Below, piece after piece: positions 1 to 11,773 of a DNA stretch of 64,000 bases. The notes beneath the pieces are model-generated. The model saw nothing but the letters and a program-made list of their open reading frames with translations, did not search any database and was not told the DNA's origin. Location: positions 62,001-126,000 of the forward strand of contig JANSLP010000037.1 in assembly GCA_029298735.1 (NCBI GenBank), written 5' to 3'. Every line of letters starts with the position of its first letter. Position 1 is the first letter of the stretch. The stretch comes from Ophiostoma sp. CBS 140.51. Its lineage: Eukaryota; Ascomycota; Sordariomycetes; Ophiostomatales; Ophiostomataceae. A program made the translations under genes and the position numbers.

Positions 1-2362
1 TCCCACCGTCATGCGAAATGCCCCCAAAATCTGGTGGGGAAGTCCGACCTGTGGTTCCTGTCGGGCCCTGTGTTTAGGCGATACAGGAGCTCTTTGCGGG
101 ATTCTTTGGCAGCTGTTTGGCCACGCTTTTAGGCGTTACCTTGCTCCTGTTCATGCGCTCCATGTCGTGTATTGTCAACCGTCGTCTTTGTGCTTGCTTG
201 TATTCGTCTACATTTGCTTCTGTTTCATTAGCTAAGCCGGGCAACACAGGGCCTAGACTGTGCTTGGCAGACTTTGTGCTCTGCATCCTGGCGGCCCTCC
301 CTCTTTACATCATCATGCGATCCAGAAGGAGCTGTTTTCTGTGTCCGTTCATGTCCGTGTCCGTTCATGTCCGTGTCCGTCTATGCCGTCCTCGTTGTTT
401 TTGTGTCTTTGAATCCTCGAGTCTCGTGCCATGTCCGGACTAGAGTAACGGAGACTCAGTAGAGTGCGTCTGCTCCGGCCTCGGTAAGAGAATGTGAAGC
501 TGTATTCAAGAAAGCGAGTTCTCGTCATCTTAAAAACAAAAGAGTGAGAGTACTCTCTTCTCTTCGTCTCCAGATCAAATACAAACGACGTCACCTCTGC
601 ATGGAAGCTCGATCGAAACGAAACAATCGATGGCCAGGTCCAGAATTTGACTTCATTGAGTGGCTCTTGATTGGTGCGCGAAGACGTTCAACCAGGAAAA
701 TCCATCTGAAAAACATGCAGGGCTGTTCCGCCTCCCGACTGCCACCATTCCACCGACGCTCGTCCACACAAGGCTTTGGGAGTCGTTATCTGTCGAATCA
801 GATGGCATCGTTCCCTTGGCCTCTGTCTTCAACGTCACAGTGGAAACTCTCCAAGGTCAAGCCACTGGCGTAATGTTTGTTCAAGCGACAGGCCAGACGC
901 AAATTAGACGAAAAGACTAAACGCTGATTAGACACTCCCTTATTCTTCAAGGAAAGAAAAAAAGAACAAGAACAAGAACAAGCTTGACTTGACTGGAGAA
1001 CAAAAGGACAGGCCAAAAGGCCAAAAGCTCTGCCAGAGCCATCTCAAGACAAGCGTCGATCGGATGACGTTGACGCCAGTGGGGCAGACAAAAAAAAGTG
1101 TGCTACTGGGCTAGAGCCTCCAAGGTGTTTTGGTGTGTCCTGCTATCTCTCCCTGTGCGGATCCCCTCCTTTTGCGGCGGTCCGCGAAGTTGTGCTGGAG
1201 CTGGGAAGATCGTCGTCGAATGGTTGGCGGTTGGCAGCTGGATTGCAGCTGTTTGGCTCTGAGTTGAAACTGCATTCCTGAGCGTGCCTTCTTAATTGAG
1301 CAGTGGATGATGGCAGTTATGAATGTGCACTTTGAGGAAGCTGCGACAGCCAATCCACGTGCCAAAGAGTGTTCTTTCTGCGACAAGTTTTGCTTTGCCG
1401 CTTCCCTTTTCGAGGTCCTTCTTTCAGGCCAGAGCACACCAAAAGACACCAAAAAGCTTGCTAGGCGACGCTGAGTGACGCCGATGACGCACAGGTCAAG
1501 TTCACATCAAGAAAACATGAAACAAAAATGACCAGAAACAAGAACAGAAAATAGAAAGAAGTGCATCTCCCTTGCGTACTTTGATACAGACGTCGTGGTC
1601 ACGGTAATTGTACCGGAGAGGCCGGCCACTTTCTCTTTCTCTTTCTGTTGGCTGTTCTTGGTGGTGCTGGGTAGTGCAACGACCAACAGACAGGGCTGGC
1701 TGAGAAGACAAAAACAACAAGAGGCAGGCGAAAGCCAACAAAGAAAGACCCCACAAGATACCACCTGAATATGCAACCACTTTAGCCATTTGCACCCCCT
1801 TTTGGGAGACTTTCTTTGTTGACGTTCCGGAAAGGAGCAAGGAGTTGAAAGTAGGGAAGGAAAGGGAAAGAAGGGAAGGAAAGGGAAAGAAGGGAAAGAA
1901 GGGAAAGCAGGAACAGGAACTGGGCTGCCAACACGAGGAACGGCCGATCTGGAAGAAAACAAGAAGAAAGAAAAGAAACAAACTAGAAGACAGAAGGAAC
2001 AAAATAAGAGAAAGAAGAAAGCGAGACGAGGCTAGACCAAAGGACCGGCCAAGACGAGACGAGAGAAGCCAAGATGAGCGGCCGCAGACAGCAAGATGGA
2101 GCTCACAACTCTGAATGCAGACAAGTATGAGGCGACGACCTTCTGTAGTCGTAGGAAGGGAGTCTTTTGAGTCTTTCATTAGGTGTTCTTCCTTCCATTA
2201 GATCCATCTGATCCTGCTGTCTTTTCTTGTTGTCTTTCTTCTTTTCAAACTTTCTGTTCCATCTGTTCTTTTCTCCCTTCTTTTCTATTGTCAACATTAT
2301 CAGTACCGTCAGTTTTGGGACCATCTTGTTTGTCTAGTTTATTTTATTCATCTTGTTTTAAT
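1..2362. other. Intergenic, no convincing gene
   Basis: No reading frame here looks like a conserved protein. The longest open stretch (about 1502-2179, minus strand) is low-complexity Ser/Leu/Phe-rich translation of purine/pyrimidine tracts. Short repeats of a TGTCCGTTCA-type unit lie at about 346-390. The last 200 bp are pyrimidine-rich and probably form the leader of the downstream cupredoxin gene. Confidence 0.6.
1853..1910. repeat. Polypurine GGGAAAGAA-type minisatellite
   Basis: About 58 bp of imperfect 9-10 bp units of the form AGGGAAAGA or AGGGAAGGA on the plus strand. It is strongly strand-asymmetric (purine only) and sits 450 bp upstream of the cupredoxin gene. Confidence 0.75.
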
Positions 2363-4007
2363 ATGCTGTCTCCTCACACTATGAGACTATTACCACTCGC
2401 TTTTATCGTGGCCGGCCTGGCCATGGCCGGCCTCGTTCAGGCTGGTGCCTCGCCCGACATCGACGATAATCTTCTCGCCATCCGGGCCACTCCTACAACC
2501 ACATCGACAACACCCCCAACATCAACATACACACCAACTGTCGCTCCAGGCGGCGTCCAGGCCGCACCCTCGACCATCCCGACACACACAATCGCCGTCG
2601 GCGCCACGGGCTTCAACTTTAGCCCCAACAACCTGACAAACGCCGCCGTTGGATCCATCATCGAGTTCAATTTCTACCCGGGCAACCACTCCGTCGTGCG
2701 CAGTGCCTACAAGTTCCCCTGCATTCCCTATGAAGACTCGGGCCCAAACCGTGTCGGCTTCTTCAGTGGCTATATGGACACCAACGTCTACTCGTCCGAC
2801 GGACCCAAGTTCCGCGTGCGGATCAACGACACCGAGCCCATTTTTTACTACTGTTCCGCGCCCGGGTCGTGCATCAAGCATGGCATGCTGGGTGTCATTA
2901 ATCCGGTACGTACTGGAGGAGTCGTCGAGGACGATGAGGGTGAGACGCTTATTTGATTTGTTCACCGCTAACGTGACCTAGAACTCCACGTGGACGTTGG
3001 AGGTGCAAGAAGAGTACGCGGCCAACACCACGATCCAGCTGGCACCGGGTGATCCTCTTCCCTCGGAGATGGCGCCGACGACGGCGGGCGGGCCGGGTGC
3101 GACGGGCTCTTCCTCATCCAAGTCGTCTTCCAATTTGTCTTCTGGCGCCATTGCGGGCATCGTCATCGGCTCTATTGCAGGTATCATCGCCCTCGTTGGC
3201 CTCGGCATCTTATTCTTGTGCTGTGCCCGCCGCCGCAACTCGCGCTGGCAGCAGGAGCGTCATCGCCGATTGAATGGTGGCCACCACAACGGTGGAGTGA
3301 CTGACGGCATGGGCAACCCGCTTTCGCCGCTGTCGCCCACGGCCCGTCACGTCAGTTCCCCCGGTCCTGGCGTTGTCCTCGGCACATCCACCATGGGCGA
3401 CATGAATGCCTATTTCACGCAGGTCGATTACCGCCACCGCACGCCGCTGCCCATTCTGGGGCAGCTTCATCAGCAGCAGAATCCATACAGTGGCCACCAA
3501 ATGACACCCACGGGCCAGCACATGCAGTTCCACCGTCCCTATCCCTATGGACAGCCGTCGTACTCGCCGCTACCCGTCACCAACACCCAGAATAACCTGC
3601 CCATCTACAACAGCATGGCCACCATGTCGCCGCTGCAGACCCACGCGACAAACACACTCAATGGGACGATGATGTCCGGCACGTATTCGTCTGTCGTTGC
3701 CCACCAAAGATCGCCCAGCCCGTTTACCGACAAGGACTATTACCGGACGCCTCCACTGCCCACACCGACGCCGCCTCATAACGTGCAGTACCAGCAACAC
3801 CACCAACACCAGCAACACCGGCAACAGCCCGCTCCCGTCGAGCTTCCAGGAGCCGCCGCAACATCTGCCTCTCCCTCCACTACGGGCTGTCTCCGTCCTC
3901 CGCCGCCAGCACCGGCCATCGTCGTACGCATGGAGTCGCCGACTATTCGCGGAGTGGATCGGACCTGGACCAAGAAAGAGGACAAGGCGGAGTTGACCCA
4001 ACTGTAG
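2363..4007 (+). CDS. Secreted cupredoxin-domain protein with C-terminal membrane anchor
   Basis: Two exons, 2363-2905 and 2982-4007, give 522 residues. The 76-bp intron has a GTACGT donor, a GCTAAC branch and a TAG acceptor, and the phase is exact. The start is the ATG that opens a signal peptide (about residues 1-28). A Thr/Pro-rich linker follows, then a cupredoxin fold (about 75-195). Of the blue-copper ligands, His109, Cys164 and Met175 are present, but the position usually held by the second His (the NHC motif) is Ser169; His173 might substitute, so copper binding is doubtful. After a Ser-rich stretch comes one membrane segment (about residues 230-255) closed by CCARRR, then a roughly 250-residue cytoplasmic tail rich in Pro, Gln, His and Ser. 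Related fungal proteins are surface proteins of unknown role. The TM plus long tail could suit a cell-surface sensor; that is inference. Confidence 0.88.
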
Positions 4008-6355
4008 ACCGTCCCTGGTATTCATGATTTCTTTTGTTTCTTTTATAACCGTTCTGTTTTCTTTTGTTTTCTTTCTCTCTTGTTTGGTAGATCATCCCGT
4101 GGAAGAGGCCACTTGACTTTATCTTTTCCTGGAAAATGGGACGTGGATATAGCAATCAAATTCAAATAAAACACGCACACCCGCAAACCCGCAAACACGC
4201 AAACCACTTTCGAATAATCAATCTGCACACGTACTGGATAAAGAGAAGGCTGACGACATCACTTGTAAAGTCATCTGTCCTCCCGCTTGTACTTTGCCGT
4301 CTTTTTGTTGACTATTTTGCCATTTCATCTTTCTTTTTTCATCTGAGGCGCAAACTCGTATCCAATCAAGGAAGTACAGTAAAGACCCCAAGGACAAGCC
4401 CAAAAGATCCAAAAATACGGGGATGCTCTTGGAGGATCTCGTAATTGACAACTAAAATGGAGAACATCGACGTCAGAAAGGAGTGAGGTGAGACGTAAAA
4501 AAAGACAAAAAAGACGATCACCCGTGGGATCAGATGGGCGCAGTCTTCGACGAGCATGGTATTATTGAGGCGAATGCATAGCGGCTGTGTCTGACTACAG
4601 TCTATCGAGACTGTCTGTTGGGACATTTTGGGATACTAAAATGTAGCGAACTTGAACGCCAAGAGCTGCCCTGAACAGACTCCCTTTCCAGCCCTTTCCA
4701 GCCATTTCAAGACGGAAGCGGCGCTGCAGGTAAGTAAGTAGATGCCGCCGTGTCCTTTTCTGTTCTCCTTCCCTTTCTGTGCCGTGATCTGTGGTCACGT
4801 TCTTTCCTTTCCTTCTCTTTTTCTTCTAGTTGTTCCCACTCCGGCGTCACACGGCTACGAGAACAGGACAAGTAGAACAAGAAAAGAACACAGAAGAAAA
4901 AAACAACCACGGGGCCTCGTAGAAACGCCAAGTACAGAGAACGGAACCAGCTCTCTGTGAACCACTTGTGTTTTGTTCTCAGCGTTGCACTGCAGGAGAG
5001 AAAACGTGAGAAGACGAGTGCTCCGGGTACTTCTGCACGCTCATTAATTGTGTGTAAGGTGAGGTACAGTCCCTGCCCCACACTAAACTGTGGTTTTAGG
5101 TGTTTGACGCTGTTTTGCTCCCACGCAGTGATTTATGATTTACGTTTTACGCTTCTTTTTTTGCTTCCTTTTCAACACTTTCTGGGGCTGACCTCGGCCT
5201 GGCTGGGCGCTCGTCAGGGGCAAAACACACCAAAAACGACCAAAAACGGACCAAAACAACCCCTAGCTTTTTAGCGTGGATGCAGTGAAGGAGGGGCCCA
5301 GACCGCACGCAGAGTCCACTGCAAGGAGTGAGTGTCGCAATTAACACTGCACGGAGAGGAAGGAGCACGATGTACATCAAGGTGCACACAAACTGGGTGC
5401 GCAATTAAGTACACCCCCACCTCGAAAGGACACATTGCCCTGGGAAAGGGGAGGTGCATGCGCGCCGCTTGGGGCACGTTCGCACCTTCCAATAGGACTA
5501 AGGGAGCTCTGGCTGTCGTTGGCGCGCCGGACTTGGGTACGGGGGTACCTTCCCTTCAGTCCCCTGCTGTCCCGTGTACCTGCCTTTTTGGAGCTTCACC
5601 TCTCACTCAGTCTCTCAACCTTCTGGCCACTTTCCCAATTCCACCCCAATCACTCCATTCCGACCTTTTGTCACCTTTGTCACTTTTTTGACTTCCTCCT
5701 CTGTTTCTCTTCCATCTCTTCTTTTCCCTGTCTGTTTCTGTTTTCCTTTTTTGAACATCCATCCCAACACGCCAGTCGGCCTTCTCTTTTTCTTGTTCTC
5801 TTTCTGTCTCCTTTTGTTGTCTCGACTTTTCTCGACTTCTCTCCCTTTTCATTCTTCTCTTCGACTCGAGCTTTGGCCACATCCTCTACGAATCGAATCG
5901 CGTCGTTTTCTTTTTCTTTTCGTCTTCTCCAATCCATCCAGCCTCTCCTCCTGCAAGGACAGCTTCGACGAGAACAACCTCGACATACTCTCGACCCTCT
6001 TCTCCTATAATCGCCCGAGCTTCGGTTATATTTCCGGCCTTCTCGACGATCCCCCGATTCCGACGACTCGCCTCCTCAACAGCACCTCTTCTCTTCTCCC
6101 CTTCTCTCCTCATCCGATATTGGACGCCCCCGTGCCGGTTGATCCTACATTCCTGACGCCTGTCCAACCTTGGTCTGCGTCTTTTGGATTCTTCTTCATC
6201 TCCTCACGTCTTTTCGATTTCGACTTTCGTCTCGCCCTCGCGACCTTCTTCCACCTTCTTCCACGTCTTTTTGGATACCTTTCGAAGGTAGTTTCGACTT
6301 CTCCCCCGACTCTTCCACCTCTCCCACCTCTTTTTCTCAACACAATCTCCTCACA
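4008..6355. other. Intergenic plus long CT-rich leader of the ERV29-like gene
   Basis: About 2.3 kb with no recognisable protein. From about 5590 to 6355 the plus strand is extremely pyrimidine-rich (TTCTTCTTTC-type runs), typical of promoters and 5' leaders of well-expressed filamentous-fungal genes. The long open frames there translate to Ser/Phe/Leu-rich low-complexity sequence and are rejected as genes. Confidence 0.6.
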
Positions 6356-7458
6356 ATGGCTCACCTCCGCGGCGGCGCCTCCGGCTACGGCATCGGCCAG
6401 CCTAACCCCTTTGGCGGCTCATCACAAGACGCCAGCCGCGACTACAACGACAGCGGCAACAGTGCCCTCGACGCCATCCGCCAGCAGACGTCCAAGCTCG
6501 AAGACCTGCTCGACACGTACAGCGAACCTGTCAAGCCGTACCTGCCGGCCATTGGCCGCTTTTTGATTGTTGTTACGTTCCTCGAGGACGCCCTCCGGAT
6601 AGTCACCCAGTTCGGCGACCAGCTGCGCTACCTCCAGGACTACCGCCACATCCCCTGGGGCCTGACGCATATTTTCCTGATTGCCAACGTCCTGACGATG
6701 CTCACCTGCTCCGCCCTCGTCATCGGCCGCCGCTACTCGGTCTATGCCGTCGGCGGTCTCATTGGCGTCGTTGTCTCCCAAGCGTTTGGCTACGGCTTGA
6801 TCTTTGATCTCAACTTTTTCCTCCGCAACCTCTCCGTTATGGGCGGCCTGCTCATGGTGTTGTCGGATTCGTGGATCCGCAAGACCCAGGCGTTTGCCGG
6901 CCTGCCCCAGCTCGAGGAAAAGGACCGCAAAATGTACTTTCAGCTGGCCGGTCGTGTCCTCCTCATCTTCCTCTTCATCGGTTTTGTGTTTTCTGGCGAA
7001 TGGACCATTGGCCGCATCTTTGTCTCGCTGCTCGGCCTCGTCGCCTGTGTCATGGTCGTCGTCGGCTTCAAGGCCAAGGCCAGTGCTACCCTGCTCGTCG
7101 TCATCCTTAGTATCTTCAACGTCCTCGTCAACAACTTCTGGACGGTAAGTTTGAGGTCCTCGCTTCGCTCGTTGTGAAGAGTGCACTCGTCCACAGCTTG
7201 CTGTTCACTCGTTGCAGAGAGTGGTTTGCCCGCACGCTTCGCGTGCTCAACTATTCTCTGCCGCTCGTTCCCAGCTCGCTTCGCTCACTGTTCACTCGCT
7301 AATCATTCTCTAACTTCTAGCTCCACGAACACCACCCCCACAAGGATTTCGCCAAATACGACTTCTTCCAGATCCTGTCTATCGTCGGCGGTCTGCTTCT
7401 CCTCGTCAACAGCGGCCCCGGCAAGGTCTCTTTTGACGAGAAGAAGAAGGTGTACTAA
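6356..7458 (+). CDS. erv29: ERV29/SURF4-family ER cargo receptor
   Basis: Exons 6356-7144 and 7321-7458 give 308 residues, the usual length for this family. The 176-bp intron has a GTAAGT donor and a CTAG acceptor with a CTAA branch near its end. The cytosolic N-terminus (NPFGG, about residues 20-25) is followed by an amphipathic helix and several hydrophobic segments from about residue 60 (FLIVVTFLEDALRI) to the C-terminus. The protein ends KKKVY, so KK sits at -4/-3 as in a dilysine COPI retrieval signal. The family loads soluble secretory cargo into COPII vesicles at the ER. The start ATG follows a pyrimidine-rich leader ending TCACAATG. The intron carries imperfect CGCTTCGCTC repeats. It is a housekeeping gene, single copy in related fungi as far as is generally known. 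Confidence 0.95.
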
Positions 7459-8114
7459 ACGAAGTGTGGCCGGCAGTTGTCATCACTCAGCTTGACCTTG
7501 GCTGTGAGTGACTGACCAGACTACTCTCACTCTCGACTCACCCCGACGTCACCGCCAACTCGCTTCCACGAATCTTACGACGAAATCACGCTACAAGATA
7601 TACAGGATGCAGCATCCAAACCCGGAGGAAAAGCACAAAAATAGAAGGCAAGAGAGAAAAGAAGAAAATAAACATCAGAGGAGGATAAAAGAAGCAGTAA
7701 GGACTGCGTTGGGCGAAGCCGAAAAGAGCAAAAAAAGAAAAGGAAGAAAAACCGACAGTGGAAGTGGTATCAACAACAACACCCCGAACGGGTCAATTTC
7801 ATATATTTATTTGTACAGTAGGGGCCCCCGGCCAGATTTGGGCTCTTGTGGAGTTCTCTGTTTTCCCCTAGTGTTTCTGCGAGTGTTTTTTTACATCTCC
7901 TTTCCCTTCATTGCCTTTTTTGTTCAGTTTATTACATCATCACTACTATGCAGTCACCAGTCATCAGTCGTCGAAAAGAAATCAAATAAATATTCAAATC
8001 AATGCATATGCTTCTATGAGTATGATATGTACCTGTATCCTGTCTATGATATAAAGAAGAGAAGGACAGAAAATCAAACGAAAGAAAAGAACATGGTATC
8101 AAGGTCAGTCTAAC
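7459..8114. other. Convergent intergenic region between ERV29 and RBR ligase genes
   Basis: 3' flanks of two converging genes. A plus-strand open frame (7508-8113) reads Lys/Arg/Glu-rich low-complexity sequence and is not credible as a protein. An AT-rich patch near 7800-8060 probably holds the 3' ends of both transcripts. Confidence 0.55.
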
Positions 8115-11100
8115 TCATCGCCCTCTTAGATCAGTTCCCCCTCTCAACGTCAAGGGCCAGTTGTATTCGGCGCGAACAGGGCCATTGCTGGTCCTGTTGT
8201 TGTTGTCGTTGTTACTGCTGCCGCTTCCACTTCCACTACCACTCCCGCTATTTCTGTTCTCATCTGCGTACAGACTGTAGAAGCTGTCGCGGTCATCGTC
8301 GTCAAACACGACATTGCTGTTCTCAACAACTTCCTCCACATCTTCCACACCCTCGCCCTCACCAAAGTCGAGATCTTCAATTCCACTGGCAATGTCGGCC
8401 AGCATGACGGCATAAAGGTGGTTCATCTCGGTGTCGTCGGGGGCAGCTCCTGCCCCCTCTCCAGCAGCGTCGCCTGCGAGTGCACCATTCTCTTCTAGAT
8501 CCAAAAGCAACAACAGATTGGTATCCGCTTCCGAGGTCGACCCAGCCAGACCCAGCCCTTGCTCGACCACTTCCATCTCGGCCAGCAAGCGAGCCCGCTC
8601 AGCCGCCACAGCCCGACACCATACCCGCTCGCCGGCATGTTTCCGCTGCAGAGCACGGCGGTCTTTGCGCGCCTGTTGGGTATGTTTCACTCTCAGCGCA
8701 TCCTGCACTTCATCCCGGACAGCCCTCTCTTCTTCCGCCAAGAATGTGTCGTTGGCCAGCTCGCGGTCTTTCCATTGCTTGTAGGTATCCATGCGGGCGT
8801 CGTTGGTCCGCTGGTAAGCGCGGAGGGCGGACTCGACAAGTTGGGGGTGGTCGTCCCGGCCCGTCCAGGCGGCGTTCACCTCCAGAAGCTGGCGGTACTC
8901 TTCTTCCAGTCGCTTCTCGAGAGTGATGCGCTCGGCCAGATCCTTGTTCCATTTCTGTTCGGCCTCTTTGATTTTGGCGGCGGCCAAGTCAGCGGCCTCG
9001 GCCTTTGTCTTGGCCAGGCGAGTATCGGCATCGGTGGCATCCTGGGTCTGTTGAGAGCAGTGCGCCACCCGTTCCTGCCGCCGGGCCTGCTGGGCATGTG
9101 TCGTCTGGAGGGCACCGAGTGTCGCGAGGGTTGTCCGCAAAGCATCGTACTTGGCAGCCACTTCGGCCTCCAAAGCAATTTCGCGCTGTTGCTTTAGTTG
9201 TTGTAGACGCGCACGCTGAGCTTGTTGGATCCTTTGGAGTTTCTGACGTTCCCGCTGCTCAAACGCCGCCACTTGGGCTAGTGCATCCCGCAACTCGGCC
9301 AACTCGGCATCGGCCTGTTCCGCCTGTCGGCGTATACGGTCACGCTCCCGCGCTTCCCGGGCTGTCCGCTGTACCCTTCGCCCATCCGCTTCTCTTTTTA
9401 TTCTGGCCAAATCGTCCATCCCGCACCCACACGTCCGCCACGCCAGTCCACAGACATAGCAGAACTCGGCGCCACACCGGCACGTCATGTGCTGACACGC
9501 TTCCCTGTGCTCAATCAGCACAGCACACCGGATACACCGCCGCCACCCTTCCTCGGCGGCGAGCTCGTCCGCCAGCCGCTGGTCCAGCTGGTCTTGTGCG
9601 GACGCCTCCGGGCATGCCTCTCGGTTCTGCGCACCACGTCCGTGGGCATCCTGCCGGCACGCCGTGCACGTCTCGTGGCCATTACGGCAGCGGGCAATCC
9701 GGGCGGCCTTGGCAATGTGTTGGGCAGGCACAAAGACGCCGCAGTCGACCGTCGGACAGTAGATACGGTCACCGACAGGGGTGGCAAACTCGTCGACCTT
9801 GGCCTTGTACTGGCGGGCCAGGTCGCGGGGTACGTACTTGTTGACGGTCGCGGCGGGTACTTCGTTCAAGCAGCATTTTGGAGGGAACTGGGCTTCGTTG
9901 GCGAGCGCGGTGGTGACGAGTTGTTGGAAGCAGTCGAGACAATACGCATGGCAGACGGTCTGGACGGCTTCTTTGCGGGGGACGTCTTCGAAGCAGGAGA
10001 TGCATTCACTGGAGGGTGCGAGGCGTAGCATTAGCATGAGTCAACGATAAGGAGTAAATCAACATAAACATAAAAAAGAGTACGCATGGGGACTTACATC
10101 GTCGCCGGCAGCACCGGCTCTTTCTTCTTTTCCATGTCCTTGCGGACCATGGCCAGCAGCATAGCTGCACGTCGTTGTGTCGGGATGGGTTGCGTGCCGG
10201 GGAGGGTCGTCGTGGCAGTGGTTGTCGAAGCCGTAGACGCGTCTGTGCCAACAACACCCACGGCAGTAAAGGCTGCCGGCGTGGCTGTCGACGAGCTTGC
10301 TGTGCCCTCGAGTGCCCGCAGCATCGCCTGTTCGTATGCTTGTTGGCGAGACGGGCCGGCCATCTTGTCGGCGAGCTTCTTCACAGGCTTGCGCGTAATG
10401 ACCGGTTTGCTGCTGCTACTACTGCTACTGCCAACATTGTCAAAGGATCTCAGCTGGGCCTGTTCGTAGGCTCTCTGAAGAGCTGCCCTGGCTTGGGCTG
10501 CCTGCGCCGCCTCCGCTGCTGCTGCCGCACCCGCTGCACTGCTCTCCCCGCGCTCACCGTTGCTGCTTCCTAGAATGTGCACATGCCGCAGCATCCTGGA
10601 GGCAAACATGTGGCGGCGGCTCTTTTTGACGGGTCCAACAGCCGTTTGGACGGGTGGGCGGTGCTCGACCGGGTCGGGTATATGCCGTGTGGCCGTGTCG
10701 CGGGCTTTTCCCTTGGCGAGAGCGGCCATCTCTTTTCGTTCCCTTTCGAGTTGTTCCTGTCGTCGTCGCTTTTCTTCCGCTCGCGCAGCAGCTGCTGCCT
10801 CCGCTTCGGCAGCTTTCACTTTATCCCGCTCGGCCTTTTCCGCGACGGCGACGGCCAGTTGCGCCTGTACGCTCTCGAGAGAGGAGGCCACAATCTCACG
10901 GAGGAGTTCGGGGATGTCCCCACCCTCAGGGAGCTGAAGTATTTCAGTCAACGCCGCTGGCGGCGAGACATCCGCCCATGCCAAGTCGTCCTCGTCGGCG
11001 ACTGTGCCCAATACATCATCGGCCTGCCCGTCTCTCACCAAAAACAGTGGAAGAGGCACCTCTGCCTCGTCGTCGGTGTCGGCATAGTCGCCCACAGGAT

Positions 11101-11773
11101 CGTCTTCACTCTCGTCAGAGGATGAGGTGTTTCCATCACTCGGTGACGTGCCGGGAGTCGGCGGTGCCAGTGTCGACGACGAGTCGTTGCTGTTGCTCCC
11201 GAGCGAGATGGAGGCGCGGTGTCGTGTTGAGAGGGAAGAGGAGTCGCGAGAAGAGGAGTTCGTCTTGGTCTTGAACAGGTCGGGGCCGAGAAGAGTGGAA
11301 ACGTCCATTCCTGAGGGGGCTGTCGGTGGTGCAGTCTGTATTATTGTTGGTGTTGTCTGTGTGTCTGGCTGTGTTGACTCTGACTCTGACTGTGACGATG
11401 ATGCTTCGACATTATCGGCTGGCGGTGCCTCCGGCACAACTGTCGCTGCCGCCACTTCAGTCGTCTTCTCCTCTGCCACAACTACCTCCGCCCTCGGCTG
11501 CGCCTCACCCGGAGTAGAAGTGTTCTCCGGCATCAACCAGTCCGGCGTCGGCGTCTTGGTCACCATCCTCTGCACCTCCATCTCTTTGACCTTTTCCTCC
11601 TCTGCAACTGCTTCTGCCGACAGCAGTGGCACCAGGTTTGTTAAGACTGCCCCCTTGGGGAGTATCGGTGGTTGAAGCTTGGCAACCGGCCACGGTAGAC
11701 GTTGGGGTATGATGTCGTCGTCGGGATATATTTTGGTGGAGGTGGTGGTGACGACCGTATCGGGCGATCCCAT
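8115..11773 (-). CDS. RBR (RING-IBR-RING) E3 ubiquitin ligase
   Basis: Two exons: 11773-10098 and 10008-8115 (minus strand), 1,189 residues. The 89-bp intron has a GTAAGT donor, GCTAATG branch and CCAG acceptor. Joining restores PATIECISCFED, so RING1 begins right after the splice. The order is: N-terminal 555 residues, disordered and Ser/Thr/Ala-rich with a Glu/Arg/Ala coiled coil (about 310-365); RING1 (about 560-610, ECISC ... CLDCF ... PPKCC); IBR (about 640-690, CPTVDCG ... CRNGHETCTAC); RING2 (about 715-755) with HREACQHMTC, where Cys730 is the predicted thioester-forming residue; then a long charged coiled coil (about 760-960) and an acidic, Ser/Gly/Asn-rich tail. RBR ligases accept ubiquitin from E2 onto RING2 Cys before substrate transfer. 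The substrate is unknown. The extended coiled-coil halves on both sides are a fungal elaboration. Confidence 0.92.

Noticed and set aside
1502..2179. 225-codon minus-strand open frame
   Set aside because: Low-complexity Leu/Ser/Phe translation of a purine-rich microsatellite; no start context or domain.
5574..6566. 330-codon plus-strand open frame
   Set aside because: Pyrimidine-rich leader read as Ser/Phe/Leu low complexity; it overlaps the true ERV29 start in another frame.
8559..9844. Long plus-strand frames (8559-9197, 9005-9844)
   Set aside because: Antisense shadows of the conserved RBR coding sequence.
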